From assembly GCF_017921815.1 (NCBI RefSeq), contig NZ_JAGEMM010000001.1, positions 1,302,001 through 1,366,000 of the forward strand: 64,000 nt of DNA. The letters are read 5' to 3'. The stretch comes from Microvirga antarctica (GTDB taxonomy: Bacteria; Pseudomonadota; Alphaproteobacteria; Rhizobiales; Beijerinckiaceae). The notes under the pieces are model-generated. The model was given only the letters and a program-made list of their open reading frames with translations. It ran no database searches and had not been told where the DNA came from. Below, piece by piece: positions 27,523-37,546 of the stretch (its first letter is position 1; every line of letters begins with the position of its first letter). Made by a program: the position numbers and the translations under genes.

Positions 27523-29147
27523 CCGAACCGCTGCTTTCCGTTCAGGATCTGTCGGTCGCCTTTCGCCAGAGCGGCACCGACACGCTCGCTGTCGATCGGA
27601 TCTCGTTCGACATTCAGCCCGGCGAGACGCTGGCGCTGGTGGGCGAATCCGGCTCGGGCAAATCCGTCTCGGCGCTGTCGATCCTGAAGCTCCTTCCGTA
27701 CCCGTCCGCCCATCACCCATCCGGTCGCATCCTCTTCAAGGGAAGGGATCTGATCGCTTCCGACGAGGATGCGATGCGGCGCGTGCGCGGCTCGGACATC
27801 ACCATGGTGTTCCAGGAGCCGATGACCTCGCTCAACCCGCTCCACACCATCGAGCGGCAGGTGGGCGAGATCCTGAAGGTCCACAAGGGGCTGTCCGAGC
27901 GGCAGGCGCGCGAGCGCACGCTGGAACTGCTGGCGCTCGTCGGAATCCGCGATGCGGAAAGCCGGCTCGACGCCTATCCGCACCAGCTGTCGGGCGGGCA
28001 AAGGCAGCGCGTGATGATCGCCATGTGCCTTGCCAACGAGCCCGACCTGCTGATCGCCGACGAACCCACGACGGCCCTCGACGTGACCGTGCAGGCGCAG
28101 ATCCTGAAACTGCTGGCGGAGCTGAAAAGCCGCCTGAATATGTCGATGCTTTTCATCACCCATGACTTGGGAATTGTCCGCAAGGTGGCGGACCGGGTCT
28201 GCGTGATGCTGAAAGGCCAGATCGTCGAGCAGGGCCGCGTCGAGGACGTCTTCCGCGATCCCCAGCATGCCTACACGCAAAAGCTGCTCGCCGCCGAACC
28301 CAAGGGCCGCGCCAATCCCGTGGCCGAAGGCGCGCCGACGGTGGTGGAAGCCGGTCCCATCAAGGTGTGGTTTCCGATCAAGCGCGGCTTCTTCCGCAAG
28401 ACCGTCGGCTATGTGAAGGCGGTCGACGGCGTGTCGGTCCGCATCCGCAAGGGCGAGACGGTCGGCATCGTGGGCGAATCCGGTTCGGGCAAGACCACGC
28501 TGGGCCTTGCGATCATTCGTCTCGTGTCGTCCGACGGTCCCATCGTGTTCCTCGGGAACCGCATCGACCACCTGCGCGCCAACGAGATCCGGCCGATGCG
28601 CAAGGATCTCCAGGTCGTGTTCCAGGACCCCTACGGATCGCTCTCGCCGCGCATGTCGATCGCCGAGATCGTCGCCGAAGGCCTGAAGGTCCAGAACAAG
28701 GGGCTTGACTACCTGGAGCAGCGGGAGATCGTGGCGCGCGCCCTCTTCGATGTGGGCCTCGATCCAGCCGCGATGGATCGCTATCCGCACGAGTTTTCGG
28801 GTGGGCAGCGCCAGCGCATCGCGATCGCCCGCGCGATGGCGCTGGAGCCGCAATTCATCATGCTCGACGAGCCCACCTCCGCCCTCGACATGTCGGTGCA
28901 GGTGCAGATCGTGGAATTGCTCCGCGACCTCCAGAAGCGACGCAACCTCGCCTACATGTTCATCAGTCATGACCTCAGGGTCGTGCGCGCCCTCGCCAAC
29001 CATGTCATCGTCATGCAGGACGGCAAGGTGGTCGAGGAAGGCTCCGCGCAGAGCATCTTCGATTCACCGCAGACGGCCTATACGCGGGCTCTCTTCGCAG
29101 CCGCCTTCAATCTGGAAGCCGACGTCGTCGACGCCGTCCGGCAGTAA
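27519..29147 (+). CDS. yejF: microcin C / oligopeptide ABC transporter, double ATPase YejF
   Basis: Two ABC ATPase domains are fused in one 542-residue chain. The first has Walker A GESGSGKS (42-49), signature LSGGQRQR and a Walker B ending in DEPTTALD. The second has GESGSGKT (~319-326), FSGGQRQR and DEPTSALD. Both have the oligopeptide-type C-terminal extension after the H-loop ([11 protein letters not shown]). It energises YejBE. It is the last gene of yejA1A2BEF; the efflux gene follows after 14 bp and may be read through. Confidence 0.95.
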   Translation: MTEPLLSVQDLSVAFRQSGTDTLAVDRISFDIQPGETLALVGESGSGKSVSALSILKLLPYPSAHHPSGRILFKGRDLIASDEDAMRRVRGSDITMVFQEPMTSLNPLHTIERQVGEILKVHKGLSERQARERTLELLALVGIRDAESRLDAYPHQLSGGQRQRVMIAMCLANEPDLLIADEPTTALDVTVQAQILKLLAELKSRLNMSMLFITHDLGIVRKVADRVCVMLKGQIVEQGRVEDVFRDPQHAYTQKLLAAEPKGRANPVAEGAPTVVEAGPIKVWFPIKRGFFRKTVGYVKAVDGVSVRIRKGETVGIVGESGSGKTTLGLAIIRLVSSDGPIVFLGNRIDHLRANEIRPMRKDLQVVFQDPYGSLSPRMSIAEIVAEGLKVQNKGLDYLEQREIVARALFDVGLDPAAMDRYPHEFSGGQRQRIAIARAMALEPQFIMLDEPTSALDMSVQVQIVELLRDLQKRRNLAYMFISHDLRVVRALANHVIVMQDGKVVEEGSAQSIFDSPQTAYTRALFAAAFNLEADVVDAVRQ

Positions 29148-29161
29148 CCCCGGTCAGTCCC

Positions 29162-30145
29162 ATGAGCGCTCATCATCATTCGGGACATTCCCCTCACGGA
29201 CATGCTCACGCGCCTCCGGCGGGACACGGTCGCGCCTTCATCATCGGCATTGTGCTCAACCTGGCCTTCGTGGGCATCGAGGCGACCTACGGGTTCCTCG
29301 CCGATTCCATGGCGCTGCTCTCCGATGCCGGCCACAATCTCAGCGACGTCCTCGGTCTGGCAATCGCCGGCGGCGCGGCGGTGCTGGCCCGGCGCGGACC
29401 CTCGGAACGGTTCACCTACGGGCTGAGATCGGGCACGATCCTGGCGGCCCTCTTCAACGCCCTGCTGCTGTTGGTGGCGGTAGGCGGCATCGTCTGGGAA
29501 TCCATCGACCGGCTGCTCAATCCGGCGCCGGTTGCCGCCGTCACCGTGATGATCGTGGCGGGCGTCGGAATCCTGATCAACGGGTTCACCGCCTGGCTCT
29601 TCGTTCGCGGCCGCAAGGACGACATCAACATCCAGGGCGCGTTTCTCCACATGGCGGCAGATGCCGTGGTGTCGCTCGGCGTCGTGCTCGCGGGCGGGGT
29701 CATCCTGCTGACGGGCCTGACGATCATCGACCCGCTGATCAGTCTCGTAATCGCCGGCGTCATCGTGTGGACGACCTGGGACCTGCTGCGTCAGTCGCTC
29801 ACCCTGTCGCTGCAGGGCGTGCCAGCGACCGTCTCGGTGCCGGCCGTCAGGCAGGCCCTCGAGACTTTGCCGGGCGTCGCCCGCGTCCATCACCTCCATG
29901 TCTGGGCGGTGAGCACCACCGAGACCGCCCTCACCTGCCACCTCGTCATGCCCGACGGACATCCGGGCAACGGATTTCTGGCCCGGACCCAGGCCGACCT
30001 CAAGAAGCAGTTCGGCATCGGCCACGCCACGCTGCAGATCGAGATCGGCAGCGAGCCTTCGCCGCGCCCGCCTGAGGCCTGCCCGCTCGAGGCCAGCGCT
30101 GCCGTGTCCCATGATCATGATCGCGGGACGCCGCACAAGCATTAG
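29162..30145 (+). CDS. cation diffusion facilitator (Zn/Cd/Co efflux)
   Basis: This 327-residue CDF transporter has six membrane helices and a cytoplasmic metal-binding domain. The N-terminus is His-rich (SAHHHSGHSPHGHAH), helix II carries SDAGHN..SD (H and D metal ligands) and helix V has HMAADAVVS. The C-terminus again ends in His (DHDRGTPHKH). This layout fits the CzcD/ZitB zinc-exporting group with H/D site residues. It is 14 bp after yejF on the same strand. The exact metal is inferred. Confidence 0.9.
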   Translation: MSAHHHSGHSPHGHAHAPPAGHGRAFIIGIVLNLAFVGIEATYGFLADSMALLSDAGHNLSDVLGLAIAGGAAVLARRGPSERFTYGLRSGTILAALFNALLLLVAVGGIVWESIDRLLNPAPVAAVTVMIVAGVGILINGFTAWLFVRGRKDDINIQGAFLHMAADAVVSLGVVLAGGVILLTGLTIIDPLISLVIAGVIVWTTWDLLRQSLTLSLQGVPATVSVPAVRQALETLPGVARVHHLHVWAVSTTETALTCHLVMPDGHPGNGFLARTQADLKKQFGIGHATLQIEIGSEPSPRPPEACPLEASAAVSHDHDRGTPHKH

Positions 30146-30210
30146 CGTTTTCGGGCCGGCCGCTGTAATGCCGTATCGGTGACAGAACTGGCAGCCCGAA
30201 GGACCTCATC

Positions 30211-31431
30211 ATGCCCCGTGCTCTCATCATCGTGCTGGATTCCGTCGGGATCGGCGGCGCCGAGGACGCGTCCGATTATGGCGATGCCGGCGCCGACACC
30301 GTCGGCCATATCGCCGAGGCCTGCCGGGATGGTCGGGGAGATCGGGACGGGTTGCGCCAGGGTCCCTTGCATCTGCCACACCTCGTTTCGCTCGGCCTCG
30401 GCCTTGCCTGTCAGGCGTCCACGGGCCGGATTCCGCCGGGCCTTGAGCTTGAGGGTGCCCTTAAGGGAGCGTGGGGTTACGGGGTCGAGACCTCCCGCGG
30501 CAAGGATACGCCGTCCGGCCATTGGGAGATTGCCGGCGTGCCGGTCGATTTCGACTGGGGCTACTTTCCCAACACCGTCCCGTCCTTCCCGACAGCCCTC
30601 ACGGACGCGCTGGTCGCCCGGGGACAGCTTCCGGGCATCCTGGGCAACAAGCATGCGTCCGGCACCGACATCATCGACGAATGCGGCGCGGAGCATGTGC
30701 GCAGCGGCAAGCCCATCTGCTACACGTCCGTCGACAGCGTTCTGCAGATCGCAGCCCACGAGGAGACCTTCGGCCTTCAACGGCTCTACGCGCTCTGCGC
30801 CATCGCTCGCGACCTCTGCGATCCCCTGAATATCGGTCGGGTCATTGCCAGACCCTTCATCGGCACCGCCGAGGGCGGGTTTCGCCGCACCGGCAACCGC
30901 AAGGATTTTGCCACCCAGCCCCCTGCCGACACATTTCTCGATCGGCTCGCCACCGAAGGGCGCGCAATCGTCACCGTGGGCAAGATCGGCGACATCTTCG
31001 CCCATCGCAGCACGGGCCGGGAAATCAAGCCGAACGGCAACGAGGCCTGCCTGACCGCGGCCATCGACGCCATGGGGACCCTTGCCGATGGCGGCCTCGT
31101 CTTTGCCAACCTCGTCGACTTCGACAGCGAGTTCGGTCATCGGCGCGACATTCCGGGATACGCCGCAGCGCTGGAAGCGTTCGACCGGCGGGTGCCTGAA
31201 ATCGCGGCGGCCTTGCGGGCGGGCGATCTCGCGATCATCACCGCCGATCACGGCAACGACCCGACCTGGCACGGGACGGACCACACAAGGGAGCACACGC
31301 CCATCCTCTGCTTCGGCCCCGGCATCGCCCCCGGTCCCATCGGCCGGAGGGAGAGTTTTGCCGATATCGGCGCGAAGACGCTGGCCCATCTGGGGCTGCG
31401 TCAATCCGCCAAGGCCGCGCTTTGGCCATGA
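30211..31431 (+). CDS. deoB: phosphopentomutase
   Basis: DeoB interconverts (deoxy)ribose 1-phosphate and 5-phosphate, linking nucleoside phosphorolysis to the pentose phosphate pathway or DeoC. This alkaline-phosphatase-superfamily enzyme has metal ligands in [10 protein letters not shown] at the N-terminus and [11 protein letters not shown]...DHTREHTP near the C-terminus. [17 protein letters not shown] (~96-112) is the phosphorylated-threonine region. At 406 residues it is full length. GAAGGA stands upstream of the ATG. It is separated from deoA and deoC, which are on the opposite strand 7 kb further on. Confidence 0.95.
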   Translation: MPRALIIVLDSVGIGGAEDASDYGDAGADTVGHIAEACRDGRGDRDGLRQGPLHLPHLVSLGLGLACQASTGRIPPGLELEGALKGAWGYGVETSRGKDTPSGHWEIAGVPVDFDWGYFPNTVPSFPTALTDALVARGQLPGILGNKHASGTDIIDECGAEHVRSGKPICYTSVDSVLQIAAHEETFGLQRLYALCAIARDLCDPLNIGRVIARPFIGTAEGGFRRTGNRKDFATQPPADTFLDRLATEGRAIVTVGKIGDIFAHRSTGREIKPNGNEACLTAAIDAMGTLADGGLVFANLVDFDSEFGHRRDIPGYAAALEAFDRRVPEIAAALRAGDLAIITADHGNDPTWHGTDHTREHTPILCFGPGIAPGPIGRRESFADIGAKTLAHLGLRQSAKAALWP

Positions 31432-31564
31432 ATCGACCCTCGACGGACGGGAGACATTGACGCGCGCGTTACTTTGGATCAGATTCTAACGGATCGTCAG
31501 GAGGCCCTCCGCGCGATCGCCTGGAGAGTTCTCCCGCTCTTTTCCGTGGAAGAACCAACCGTCA

Positions 31565-32827
31565 ATGACCTCGCCCAACCGCTCGACGCATATTCGGCTG
31601 ACGACCCATCCCGAACCCAACACCGCAACGGCACGCCGCCCCGTCGCCTGGGGGGTGGGCGATCCGAAAACGCGCGCGCCTATCGTGGGATCGGTGACCA
31701 ATCCGGCCGATCGCAACGTGATTGGCGCGCATGGCGGCTCCTACGCGCTCTACCGGGCCCTGGCGATTTCCGCGCGCGCCCTCAATCCCCTGGCACGGCC
31801 GGATCTCCACAACACGCACCCGACCGCCATCATCGGCCCGCATCCGCAATGGTCCGAGCCCGGCAAGATCGTGTCGCTTGATCCCTGGGGCCACATGGTC
31901 GGCGAAATCTATGCCGAGGAGATCGCCAGCGGCATCGACATCCGGCCCACCATCGCCATCACCAAGGCGCGCCTGAACATGCCGGAGATTCTCGGCGCGA
32001 TGGCCGCCAAGCGCCTGAAGGCGGACGGCACGGTCCTGCACGAATCCGGCGATATCTCGGTCACCAAGGTGGCGGTCGACCCGGTCTGGTACCTGCCCGG
32101 CGTCGCGGCCCGGTTCGGGACATCGGAGGGCGAGCTGCGCCGGACCCTGTTCGAACAGACCGGCGGCATGTTCCCCGAGCTCGTCACCCGTCCGGACATG
32201 AACGTCTTCCTGCCACCGATCGGCAACATCACGGTCTACATCATGGGCGAGGTCGAGGGATTGGGCGATCCCAAGCGCCGGATCGCCTGCCGGGTCCATG
32301 ACGAGTGCAATGGATCGGATGTGTTCGGCTCCGACATCTGCACCTGCAGGCCTTATCTGGTTCATGGCATCGAGGAATCGGTCCGGGAGGCGCAGAACGG
32401 CGGCGTCGGCGTCATCGCCTATAACCGCAAAGAAGGCCGGGCGCTTGGCGAAGTCACCAAGTTTCTCGTCTACAACGCCCGCAAGCGCCAGGAGGGCGGG
32501 GATTCGGCCGCCACCTATTTCGAGCGGACGGAGTGCGTCGCCGGGGTCCAGGATGCGCGCTTCCAGCAACTCATGCCGGACGTGCTGCATTGGCTCGGCA
32601 TCCGCCGCATCGACCGGCTGATGTCCATGTCGAACATGAAATACGACGCCATCGTCGGTTCCGGCATCGAGGTGGTCGAGCGCGTGCCCATCCCGCCGGG
32701 GCTGGTGCCGCCCGACGCCCAGGTGGAGATCGAGGCGAAGAAAGCAGCCGGCTATTATTCGCCCGAGGGACCGGCGGATTCGGCCGGTCTCGATCAGGTC
32801 AAGGGCCGCGATCTCGAGCGGTTCTAG
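31565..32827 (+). CDS. GTP cyclohydrolase II homologue, URC1-type (uracil catabolism)
   Basis: The 420-residue protein has a RibA-like domain from about residue 215. The three zinc cysteines correspond to C248, C259 and C261 in DECNGSDVFGSDICTC, and YNRKEGRALG stands for the LRQEGRGIG loop of RibA. The first ~210 residues (WGVGDPKTRAPIVGS, HPQWSEPGKIVSLDPWGH) have no counterpart in RibA and are typical of the URC1 branch. In the yeast Lachancea kluyveri URC1 is required for the ribosylated-intermediate route of uracil breakdown. Here it is followed by the URC4 (DUF1688) and UPRT genes, the same trio. A weak TTGACG-type promoter may lie at 31457. The exact reaction is unproven. Confidence 0.85.
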   Translation: MTSPNRSTHIRLTTHPEPNTATARRPVAWGVGDPKTRAPIVGSVTNPADRNVIGAHGGSYALYRALAISARALNPLARPDLHNTHPTAIIGPHPQWSEPGKIVSLDPWGHMVGEIYAEEIASGIDIRPTIAITKARLNMPEILGAMAAKRLKADGTVLHESGDISVTKVAVDPVWYLPGVAARFGTSEGELRRTLFEQTGGMFPELVTRPDMNVFLPPIGNITVYIMGEVEGLGDPKRRIACRVHDECNGSDVFGSDICTCRPYLVHGIEESVREAQNGGVGVIAYNRKEGRALGEVTKFLVYNARKRQEGGDSAATYFERTECVAGVQDARFQQLMPDVLHWLGIRRIDRLMSMSNMKYDAIVGSGIEVVERVPIPPGLVPPDAQVEIEAKKAAGYYSPEGPADSAGLDQVKGRDLERF

Positions 32828-32922
32828 GGCCGTCCGCTTGACAGGGACCGGACAGGCGGGACACACCCGTGAACCATTGGCAGGCGCGCGCACGCGGCCC
32901 ATCATTTTCACCGGAGCGTCCC

Positions 32923-34176
32923 GTGACGGATCAGCCGACGTTGTCTCCTGAAACACTGGCCGCCAAAAGTCTCCTCACCGCTGCTTCCGTTCGTGAGCGC
33001 GCCCACCGCATGCTGGCTCTGGGGATCGAGGGCAAGCTCGCGCATTTCAGCGTGCATCTGAACCGCCTCGACGCCTGCGCGGACGAGGTCGTCACGACGA
33101 TCCGCGACGCCTATCCGTCCCTCGACATCCCGTTCCATGCCCGGTGGCGGCACTTTTCGGCTGGCGGACACGAGCGCTGGGGTGCCGTGATGCAGAGCGC
33201 GCCATGGGCGGAGGTCGGGCAGATGGCCCGCGCCGCCTTCGATCTCGCCATCGTGTCGGTGCTTCTGGATGCCGGCGCCGGACCTGCCTGGCGCTATGTG
33301 GAAGGGCGGACGGGGGAAACCTACAGCCGCTCCGAGGGTCTTGCGGTTGCGAGCTTCGAGATGTTCGTGGCCGGTGCCTTTTCCAGCAATCCGGACGATC
33401 CGTTCCGGGTCGACGCGGATGTGCTGCTGACGCTCACGGCCGAGGATCTTGCCGAAGGCTTTCAGGTGACAGCCGACAATCCTCTCGTGGGTCTCGAGGG
33501 AAGGGCGGCGCTCCTCAACCGGCTCGGACGCACCATCGTCATCAACCCCGATATCTTCGCGCAGCATGACGATCCGCGCCCCGGCGGCCTGTTCGACGTG
33601 ATCGCGGCCACCGCCGACGAAGACCGCATTCGCGCCACCGCCATCCTCGACGCGCTGCTCACCTATCTGGGCCCGATCTGGCCCGGGCGGATTGCGCTTG
33701 GCGGGATCGACCTCGGCGATACCTGGCGTTATCCAGGCCTTCAGGTCCCCGATGCCACCGATGGGCTGGTGCCGTTCCACAAGCTGTCGCAATGGCTGTC
33801 CTATTCGCTGATCGAGCCGCTGGAATGGGCGGGCTACACGGTCGTGGACCTCGACGGCCTGACGGGCCTGCCCGAATATCGCAATGGCGGGCTCTTTCTC
33901 GATACCGGCGTGATCGCCCTGAAGGACCCGTCGGAGGCCGCTGTTGCGCAGCAGGTCGATTCGGCCCTCGTGGTCGAGTGGCGCGCCCTGACAGTGGCGC
34001 TTCTCGATCTGGTGGCCGAGCCCGTCCGCAAGGTGCTCGGCCTGAATGCCGGCGACTTCCCGCTGGCCAAGGTGCTCGAAGGCGGGACCTGGGCGACCGG
34101 GCGTCGCCTTGCCCGGGAGAAGCGCCCCGATGGCTCGCCGCCCCTCTCCGTGATCAGCGACGGAACCGTGTTTTAA
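32923..34176 (+). CDS. DUF1688 / URC4-type uracil catabolism protein
   Basis: This 417-residue cytoplasmic protein belongs to DUF1688. The family start [18 protein letters not shown], the [16 protein letters not shown] block near 67-82, [18 protein letters not shown] and the C-terminal [18 protein letters not shown] are all there. The yeast member, URC4, is essential for uracil degradation, but its chemistry is unknown. I took the GTG at 32923, which has GGAG 6 bases upstream; a GTG at 32869 would add 18 poorly conserved residues. It lies between the URC1 homologue and upp. Confidence 0.85.
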   Translation: MTDQPTLSPETLAAKSLLTAASVRERAHRMLALGIEGKLAHFSVHLNRLDACADEVVTTIRDAYPSLDIPFHARWRHFSAGGHERWGAVMQSAPWAEVGQMARAAFDLAIVSVLLDAGAGPAWRYVEGRTGETYSRSEGLAVASFEMFVAGAFSSNPDDPFRVDADVLLTLTAEDLAEGFQVTADNPLVGLEGRAALLNRLGRTIVINPDIFAQHDDPRPGGLFDVIAATADEDRIRATAILDALLTYLGPIWPGRIALGGIDLGDTWRYPGLQVPDATDGLVPFHKLSQWLSYSLIEPLEWAGYTVVDLDGLTGLPEYRNGGLFLDTGVIALKDPSEAAVAQQVDSALVVEWRALTVALLDLVAEPVRKVLGLNAGDFPLAKVLEGGTWATGRRLAREKRPDGSPPLSVISDGTVF

Positions 34177-34210
34177 TGAACAGCCACCACCAACAACAGA
34201 GGGTCTCGGC

Positions 34211-34843
34211 ATGATGCAGGGTGTTACCGTCGTCGATCATCCGCTCGTCCAGCACAAGCTCACGCTCATGCGCGAGAAGGAGCGCTCGACGAAGGGATTC
34301 CGGCAGTTGCTGAATGAGATCGGCATGCTGCTGTGTTACGAGGTCACCCGCGACCTGCCGATCGAGCGGATCACCATCGAGACCCCCCTCACCACCATTG
34401 AGGGCGCGCAGATCGCCGGCAAGAAGCTCGTCCTTGCGCCGATCCTGCGCGCAGGTGTGGGTTTTCTCGACGGCATGCTCACTCTCGTTCCGGCGGCCCG
34501 CGTGGCGCATATCGGGCTCTATCGGGACCCGGAATCGCTGCAGGCGGTGGAATACTACTTCAAGGCCCCGTCCGATCTCGCCGACCGCATGGTGCTGGTG
34601 CTGGACCCGATGCTCGCGACCGCCAACTCGGCCGTCGCCGCCATCGATCGCTTAAAAGAACGTGGCGCCAAGGATCTCCGTTTCGTCTGCCTGCTCGCCG
34701 CCCCGGAGGGAATTGAGAAACTTCGCGGCGCGCATCCTGAAGTGCCGATCTGGACGGCCGCCATCGATGAGCGCCTCAACGATCACGGCTATATCCTGCC
34801 GGGCCTCGGGGACGCCGGCGACCGCATGTACGGCACCCGCTGA
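34211..34843 (+). CDS. upp: uracil phosphoribosyltransferase
   Basis: This enzyme makes UMP from uracil and PRPP. The PRPP-binding region [18 protein letters not shown] is near residues 126-143, with the uracil-binding C-terminus [16 protein letters not shown]. Length (210) is normal. It is 34 bp after the DUF1688 gene. Besides ordinary salvage, UPRT activity is the entry step of the URC route (URC6 in yeast), which explains its place next to the URC1 and URC4 homologues. Confidence 0.95.
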   Translation: MMQGVTVVDHPLVQHKLTLMREKERSTKGFRQLLNEIGMLLCYEVTRDLPIERITIETPLTTIEGAQIAGKKLVLAPILRAGVGFLDGMLTLVPAARVAHIGLYRDPESLQAVEYYFKAPSDLADRMVLVLDPMLATANSAVAAIDRLKERGAKDLRFVCLLAAPEGIEKLRGAHPEVPIWTAAIDERLNDHGYILPGLGDAGDRMYGTR

Positions 34844-34890
34844 GCCAGGTCCCACCGTCGCCTGACATCGCGCCCGCGAGGACATTCGCC

Positions 34891-35808
34891 ATGCGTTTCA
34901 TCGTCGCCGATTGGGGCACCAGCCGATTTCGCGCCTATCGCGTGGAGGGCGAGACGATCCTCGACGAGATCAGTTCGGACGAAGGCGTCTCAGCCCTTCA
35001 GACGGGCCAGCACAGGGATGTGTTCTTGCGCCATTGCGGCGAATGGCTGGCGGCTGAGCCGAGACTGCCGGTGCTGCTGGTGGGTATGGTGGGGAGCCGC
35101 GAGGGCTGGGCGATGACGCCCTATGTACCCTGCCCGGCCGGCCCCGCCGAGATCGCCCGCGGATTGGTGTCTGTCGACCTGGGGCAAGGCCGGACCGGCT
35201 GGATCGTCCCCGGACTCGTGGATGAGCCCAACGGAATCGACGTGGACGTGATGCGCGGCGAGGAGACGCTGGCCCTCGGCTCCGGCATCCGCGACGGGCT
35301 CGTCTGTTCGCCCGGTACTCACCCGAAATGGATCGCCATGCGCGATGGGCGGGTCGCGCATTTTTGCACCTATATGACCGGCGAGATGTACGCCCTGCTC
35401 TGCGACCATTCGATGATCGGGCGGCCGGCCGCCGACCCGGAGGATCAGACCGGCTTTGACCTTGGGCTCGACGCGTCCGAGCGCAATCGCGGCCCATCGG
35501 ACGACAAACGCGTGGGGCTCCTGCACCTGCTTTTCGCGGCCCGCGCGGCGGTCGTTGCGGGGCGCATGAGTCCGAACCTCCTGCGCCCCTACCTGTCGGG
35601 GCTGCTGACCGGAGACGAGCTGAATGGCGCCCTGTCGCAATTCGGCCACCCCACCAGCGTGACGATCCTGGCCGACCCACCCCGGGCCGCCCTCTACGAA
35701 CGCGCCCTGGCCCGACGCGGCGTCGAGACCCTCACCCGATCGCCGCGCGAGGCACTCCTTGCCGGACTGGCGCGGCTCCTTCGCGAAGGGTCCATCCCGC
35801 CAGCCTGA
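34891..35808 (+). CDS. dgoK: 2-dehydro-3-deoxygalactonokinase
   Basis: This DgoK-type sugar-acid kinase phosphorylates 2-keto-3-deoxygalactonate in the De Ley-Doudoroff route. The N-terminal phosphate-binding loop VADWGTSRFRAY is at 4-15. GMVGSREGW near 64, MRGEETLALG and SPGTHPKWI further on are family marks. Length 305 is normal. It follows upp by 47 bp. No dgoA aldolase or galactonate dehydratase is in the window, so it may serve elsewhere in the genome or act on a related keto-deoxy acid. Confidence 0.9.
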   Translation: MRFIVADWGTSRFRAYRVEGETILDEISSDEGVSALQTGQHRDVFLRHCGEWLAAEPRLPVLLVGMVGSREGWAMTPYVPCPAGPAEIARGLVSVDLGQGRTGWIVPGLVDEPNGIDVDVMRGEETLALGSGIRDGLVCSPGTHPKWIAMRDGRVAHFCTYMTGEMYALLCDHSMIGRPAADPEDQTGFDLGLDASERNRGPSDDKRVGLLHLLFAARAAVVAGRMSPNLLRPYLSGLLTGDELNGALSQFGHPTSVTILADPPRAALYERALARRGVETLTRSPREALLAGLARLLREGSIPPA

Positions 35809-35913
35809 CACCACAAGCGTTCATTCCGATGCGGCAAGCGGGTGGTCAGCAGCCATTCATCGCGATAGCGTAAACGTCACACCCTTCTGCCCACCTCCAG
35901 TTTCGGATGGATC

Positions 35914-37413
35914 ATGTTTCCCAAGCCCCAGACTGCCCTCTCGCCCAACACTTTCGAGTACGAATCCTTCCCCCTCGTGAAGCCGACCGGATTTCGGGAA
36001 TACGATGCCCGCTGGCTGTTCGAGAAAGAGATCAATCTCATGGGCGTCCAGGCGCTCGGCATGGGGCTGGGCACTCTGATCCACGAAATGGGCGTGCGCC
36101 CCGACATCGTCACCGGCCACGACTTTCGCGGCTATTCGTCGGCGATCAAATACGCGCTCGTCTCGGGCATGATGGCGGCCGGGCTGCGGGTCAAGGATGT
36201 GGGGCTGGCGCTCTCGCCGATGGCCTATTTCGGCCAGTTCGACCTCGATTGCCCGGCGGTGGCCATGGTCACCGCCTCGCATAACGACAATGGCTGGACC
36301 GGCGTGAAGATGGGCGCCAACCGTCCCATGACCTTTGGCCCCGAGGAAATGGGCCGGCTGAAGGATATCGTGATGAACGCTGCCTTCACCCTCAAGGAGG
36401 GCGGCAGCTACACCTTCGTCGAGGGCTTCCGCGACCGCTATATCGCCGACCTGACGAACCGCCCCAAGCTCAAGCGCAAGCTGCGCGTCGTGGCGGCCTG
36501 CGGTAACGGCACGGCGGGCGCTTTCGCTCCGCAGGTGCTGGAAATGATCGGCTGCGAGGTCATCCCGCTCGATACCAATCTCGACCACACCTTCCCGCGC
36601 TACAATCCCAATCCTGAAGACATGAAGATGCTTCACGCGATCGCCGACAAGGTGCGCGAGTCGGGCGCGGATGTGGGTCTGGGCTTCGACGGCGACGGCG
36701 ACCGCTGCGGCGTGGTCGACAATAACGGCGACGAGATCTTCGCCGACAAGATTGGCGTCATGCTGGCGCGGGACCTCTCCAAGCTGCACCCCAACGCGCA
36801 GTTCGTCGTCGACGTGAAATCAACCGGATTGTTTGCCACCGATCCGGTGCTTTTGGCGCAAGGCGCGAAGACCGATTACTGGAAGACAGGCCATTCCTAC
36901 ATCAAGCGCCGGGTCAACGAGTTGTCGGCTCTGGCGGGCTTCGAGAAATCGGGCCACTTCTTCTTCAACACGCCGGTCGGACGGGGCTATGACGACGGCA
37001 TCCTGACGGCCATTGCGGTCTGCGAAATGCTCGACCGCAATCCCGGCAAGTCGATGGCCGACCTCTACAACGCCGTGCCGAAAACCTGGGGCTCGCCCAC
37101 GATGGCGGCCAAATGCGCCGACGAGGTGAAATATCAGGTCGTCGACCGGGTCGTGGAGCGGTTCAAGGCGATCAACGCCAAGAAGGAGAAGGTCGGCGGT
37201 CACGCGATCGTGGATCTCATCACGGTCAACGGCGTGCGCGTCGTGACCGATGACGGCACCTGGGGCCTCGTGCGCGCCTCGTCCAACAAGCCCGAACTGG
37301 TGGTCGTCGTGGAAAGCCCGGTTTCCGAGGCCCGCACGCGGGCGATGTTCAAGGTGGTGGACGACGTGCTGCGGGAAAACGCGGAAGTCGGCGCCTATAA
37401 CCAGACCCTCTGA
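35914..37413 (+). CDS. phosphomannomutase/phosphoglucomutase family protein
   Basis: This 499-residue alpha-D-phosphohexomutase has the active-site serine S122 in VTASHNDNGW, the Mg-binding loop GFDGDGDRC (D259, D261, D263) and the phosphate-binding tail RASSNKPELVVVVES. It interconverts hexose 1- and 6-phosphates for polysaccharide and LPS precursors. Its N-terminal SPNTFEYESFPLVKPTGFREYD is typical of alphaproteobacterial members. It is followed by a hairpin and then a new promoter. Glucose versus mannose preference cannot be told by eye. Confidence 0.9.
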   Translation: MFPKPQTALSPNTFEYESFPLVKPTGFREYDARWLFEKEINLMGVQALGMGLGTLIHEMGVRPDIVTGHDFRGYSSAIKYALVSGMMAAGLRVKDVGLALSPMAYFGQFDLDCPAVAMVTASHNDNGWTGVKMGANRPMTFGPEEMGRLKDIVMNAAFTLKEGGSYTFVEGFRDRYIADLTNRPKLKRKLRVVAACGNGTAGAFAPQVLEMIGCEVIPLDTNLDHTFPRYNPNPEDMKMLHAIADKVRESGADVGLGFDGDGDRCGVVDNNGDEIFADKIGVMLARDLSKLHPNAQFVVDVKSTGLFATDPVLLAQGAKTDYWKTGHSYIKRRVNELSALAGFEKSGHFFFNTPVGRGYDDGILTAIAVCEMLDRNPGKSMADLYNAVPKTWGSPTMAAKCADEVKYQVVDRVVERFKAINAKKEKVGGHAIVDLITVNGVRVVTDDGTWGLVRASSNKPELVVVVESPVSEARTRAMFKVVDDVLRENAEVGAYNQTL

Positions 37414-37421
37414 TCCATGCT

Positions 37422-37444
37422 CCGGGCCGGCCAAACCGGCCCGG
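37422..37444 (+). terminator. hairpin after the phosphohexomutase gene
   Basis: CCGGGCCGG (37422-37430) pairs perfectly with CCGGCCCGG (37436-37444) around CCAAA, 8 bases past the stop. No T run follows, so termination may be Rho-assisted. Confidence 0.5.
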
Positions 37445-37492
37445 ATGCGTTGCGCCTGCTATCCTTCGTCAACGATGATGGCAGCGCAACGT

Positions 37493-37520
37493 TTGCACCT
37501 GCGGTCCCGGATGCCATAAT
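37493..37520 (+). promoter_or_regulatory. candidate promoter of the marR-NlpC/P60 operon
   Basis: TTGCAC (37493-37498) and CATAAT (37515-37520; five of six to the -10 consensus) are 16 bases apart, 26 bases before the MarR start. The -10 box lies inside an inverted repeat. Confidence 0.5.
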
Positions 37521-37529
37521 ACGGGACCG
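37502..37529. promoter_or_regulatory. inverted repeat over the -10 box, likely MarR operator
   Basis: CGGTCCCG (37502-37509) and CGGGACCG (37522-37529) are perfect inverted 8-mers separated by 12 bases. Centre-to-centre spacing is 20 bp, two helical turns. They bracket the -10 box of the promoter in front of the MarR-type gene, which points to autoregulation. Confidence 0.55.
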
Positions 37530-37546
37530 AAACGAATGGTGCGGCG

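Noticed and set aside
27405..29003. 532-codon - strand frame opposite yejF
   Set aside because: It is antisense to two unmistakable ABC ATPase domains and lacks any recognisable pattern.
31565..32827. Ordinary ribA for riboflavin synthesis
   Set aside because: The large N-terminal extension, altered YNRKEGRALG loop and DUF1688-upp neighbours fit the URC1 branch better, and no other rib gene is near.
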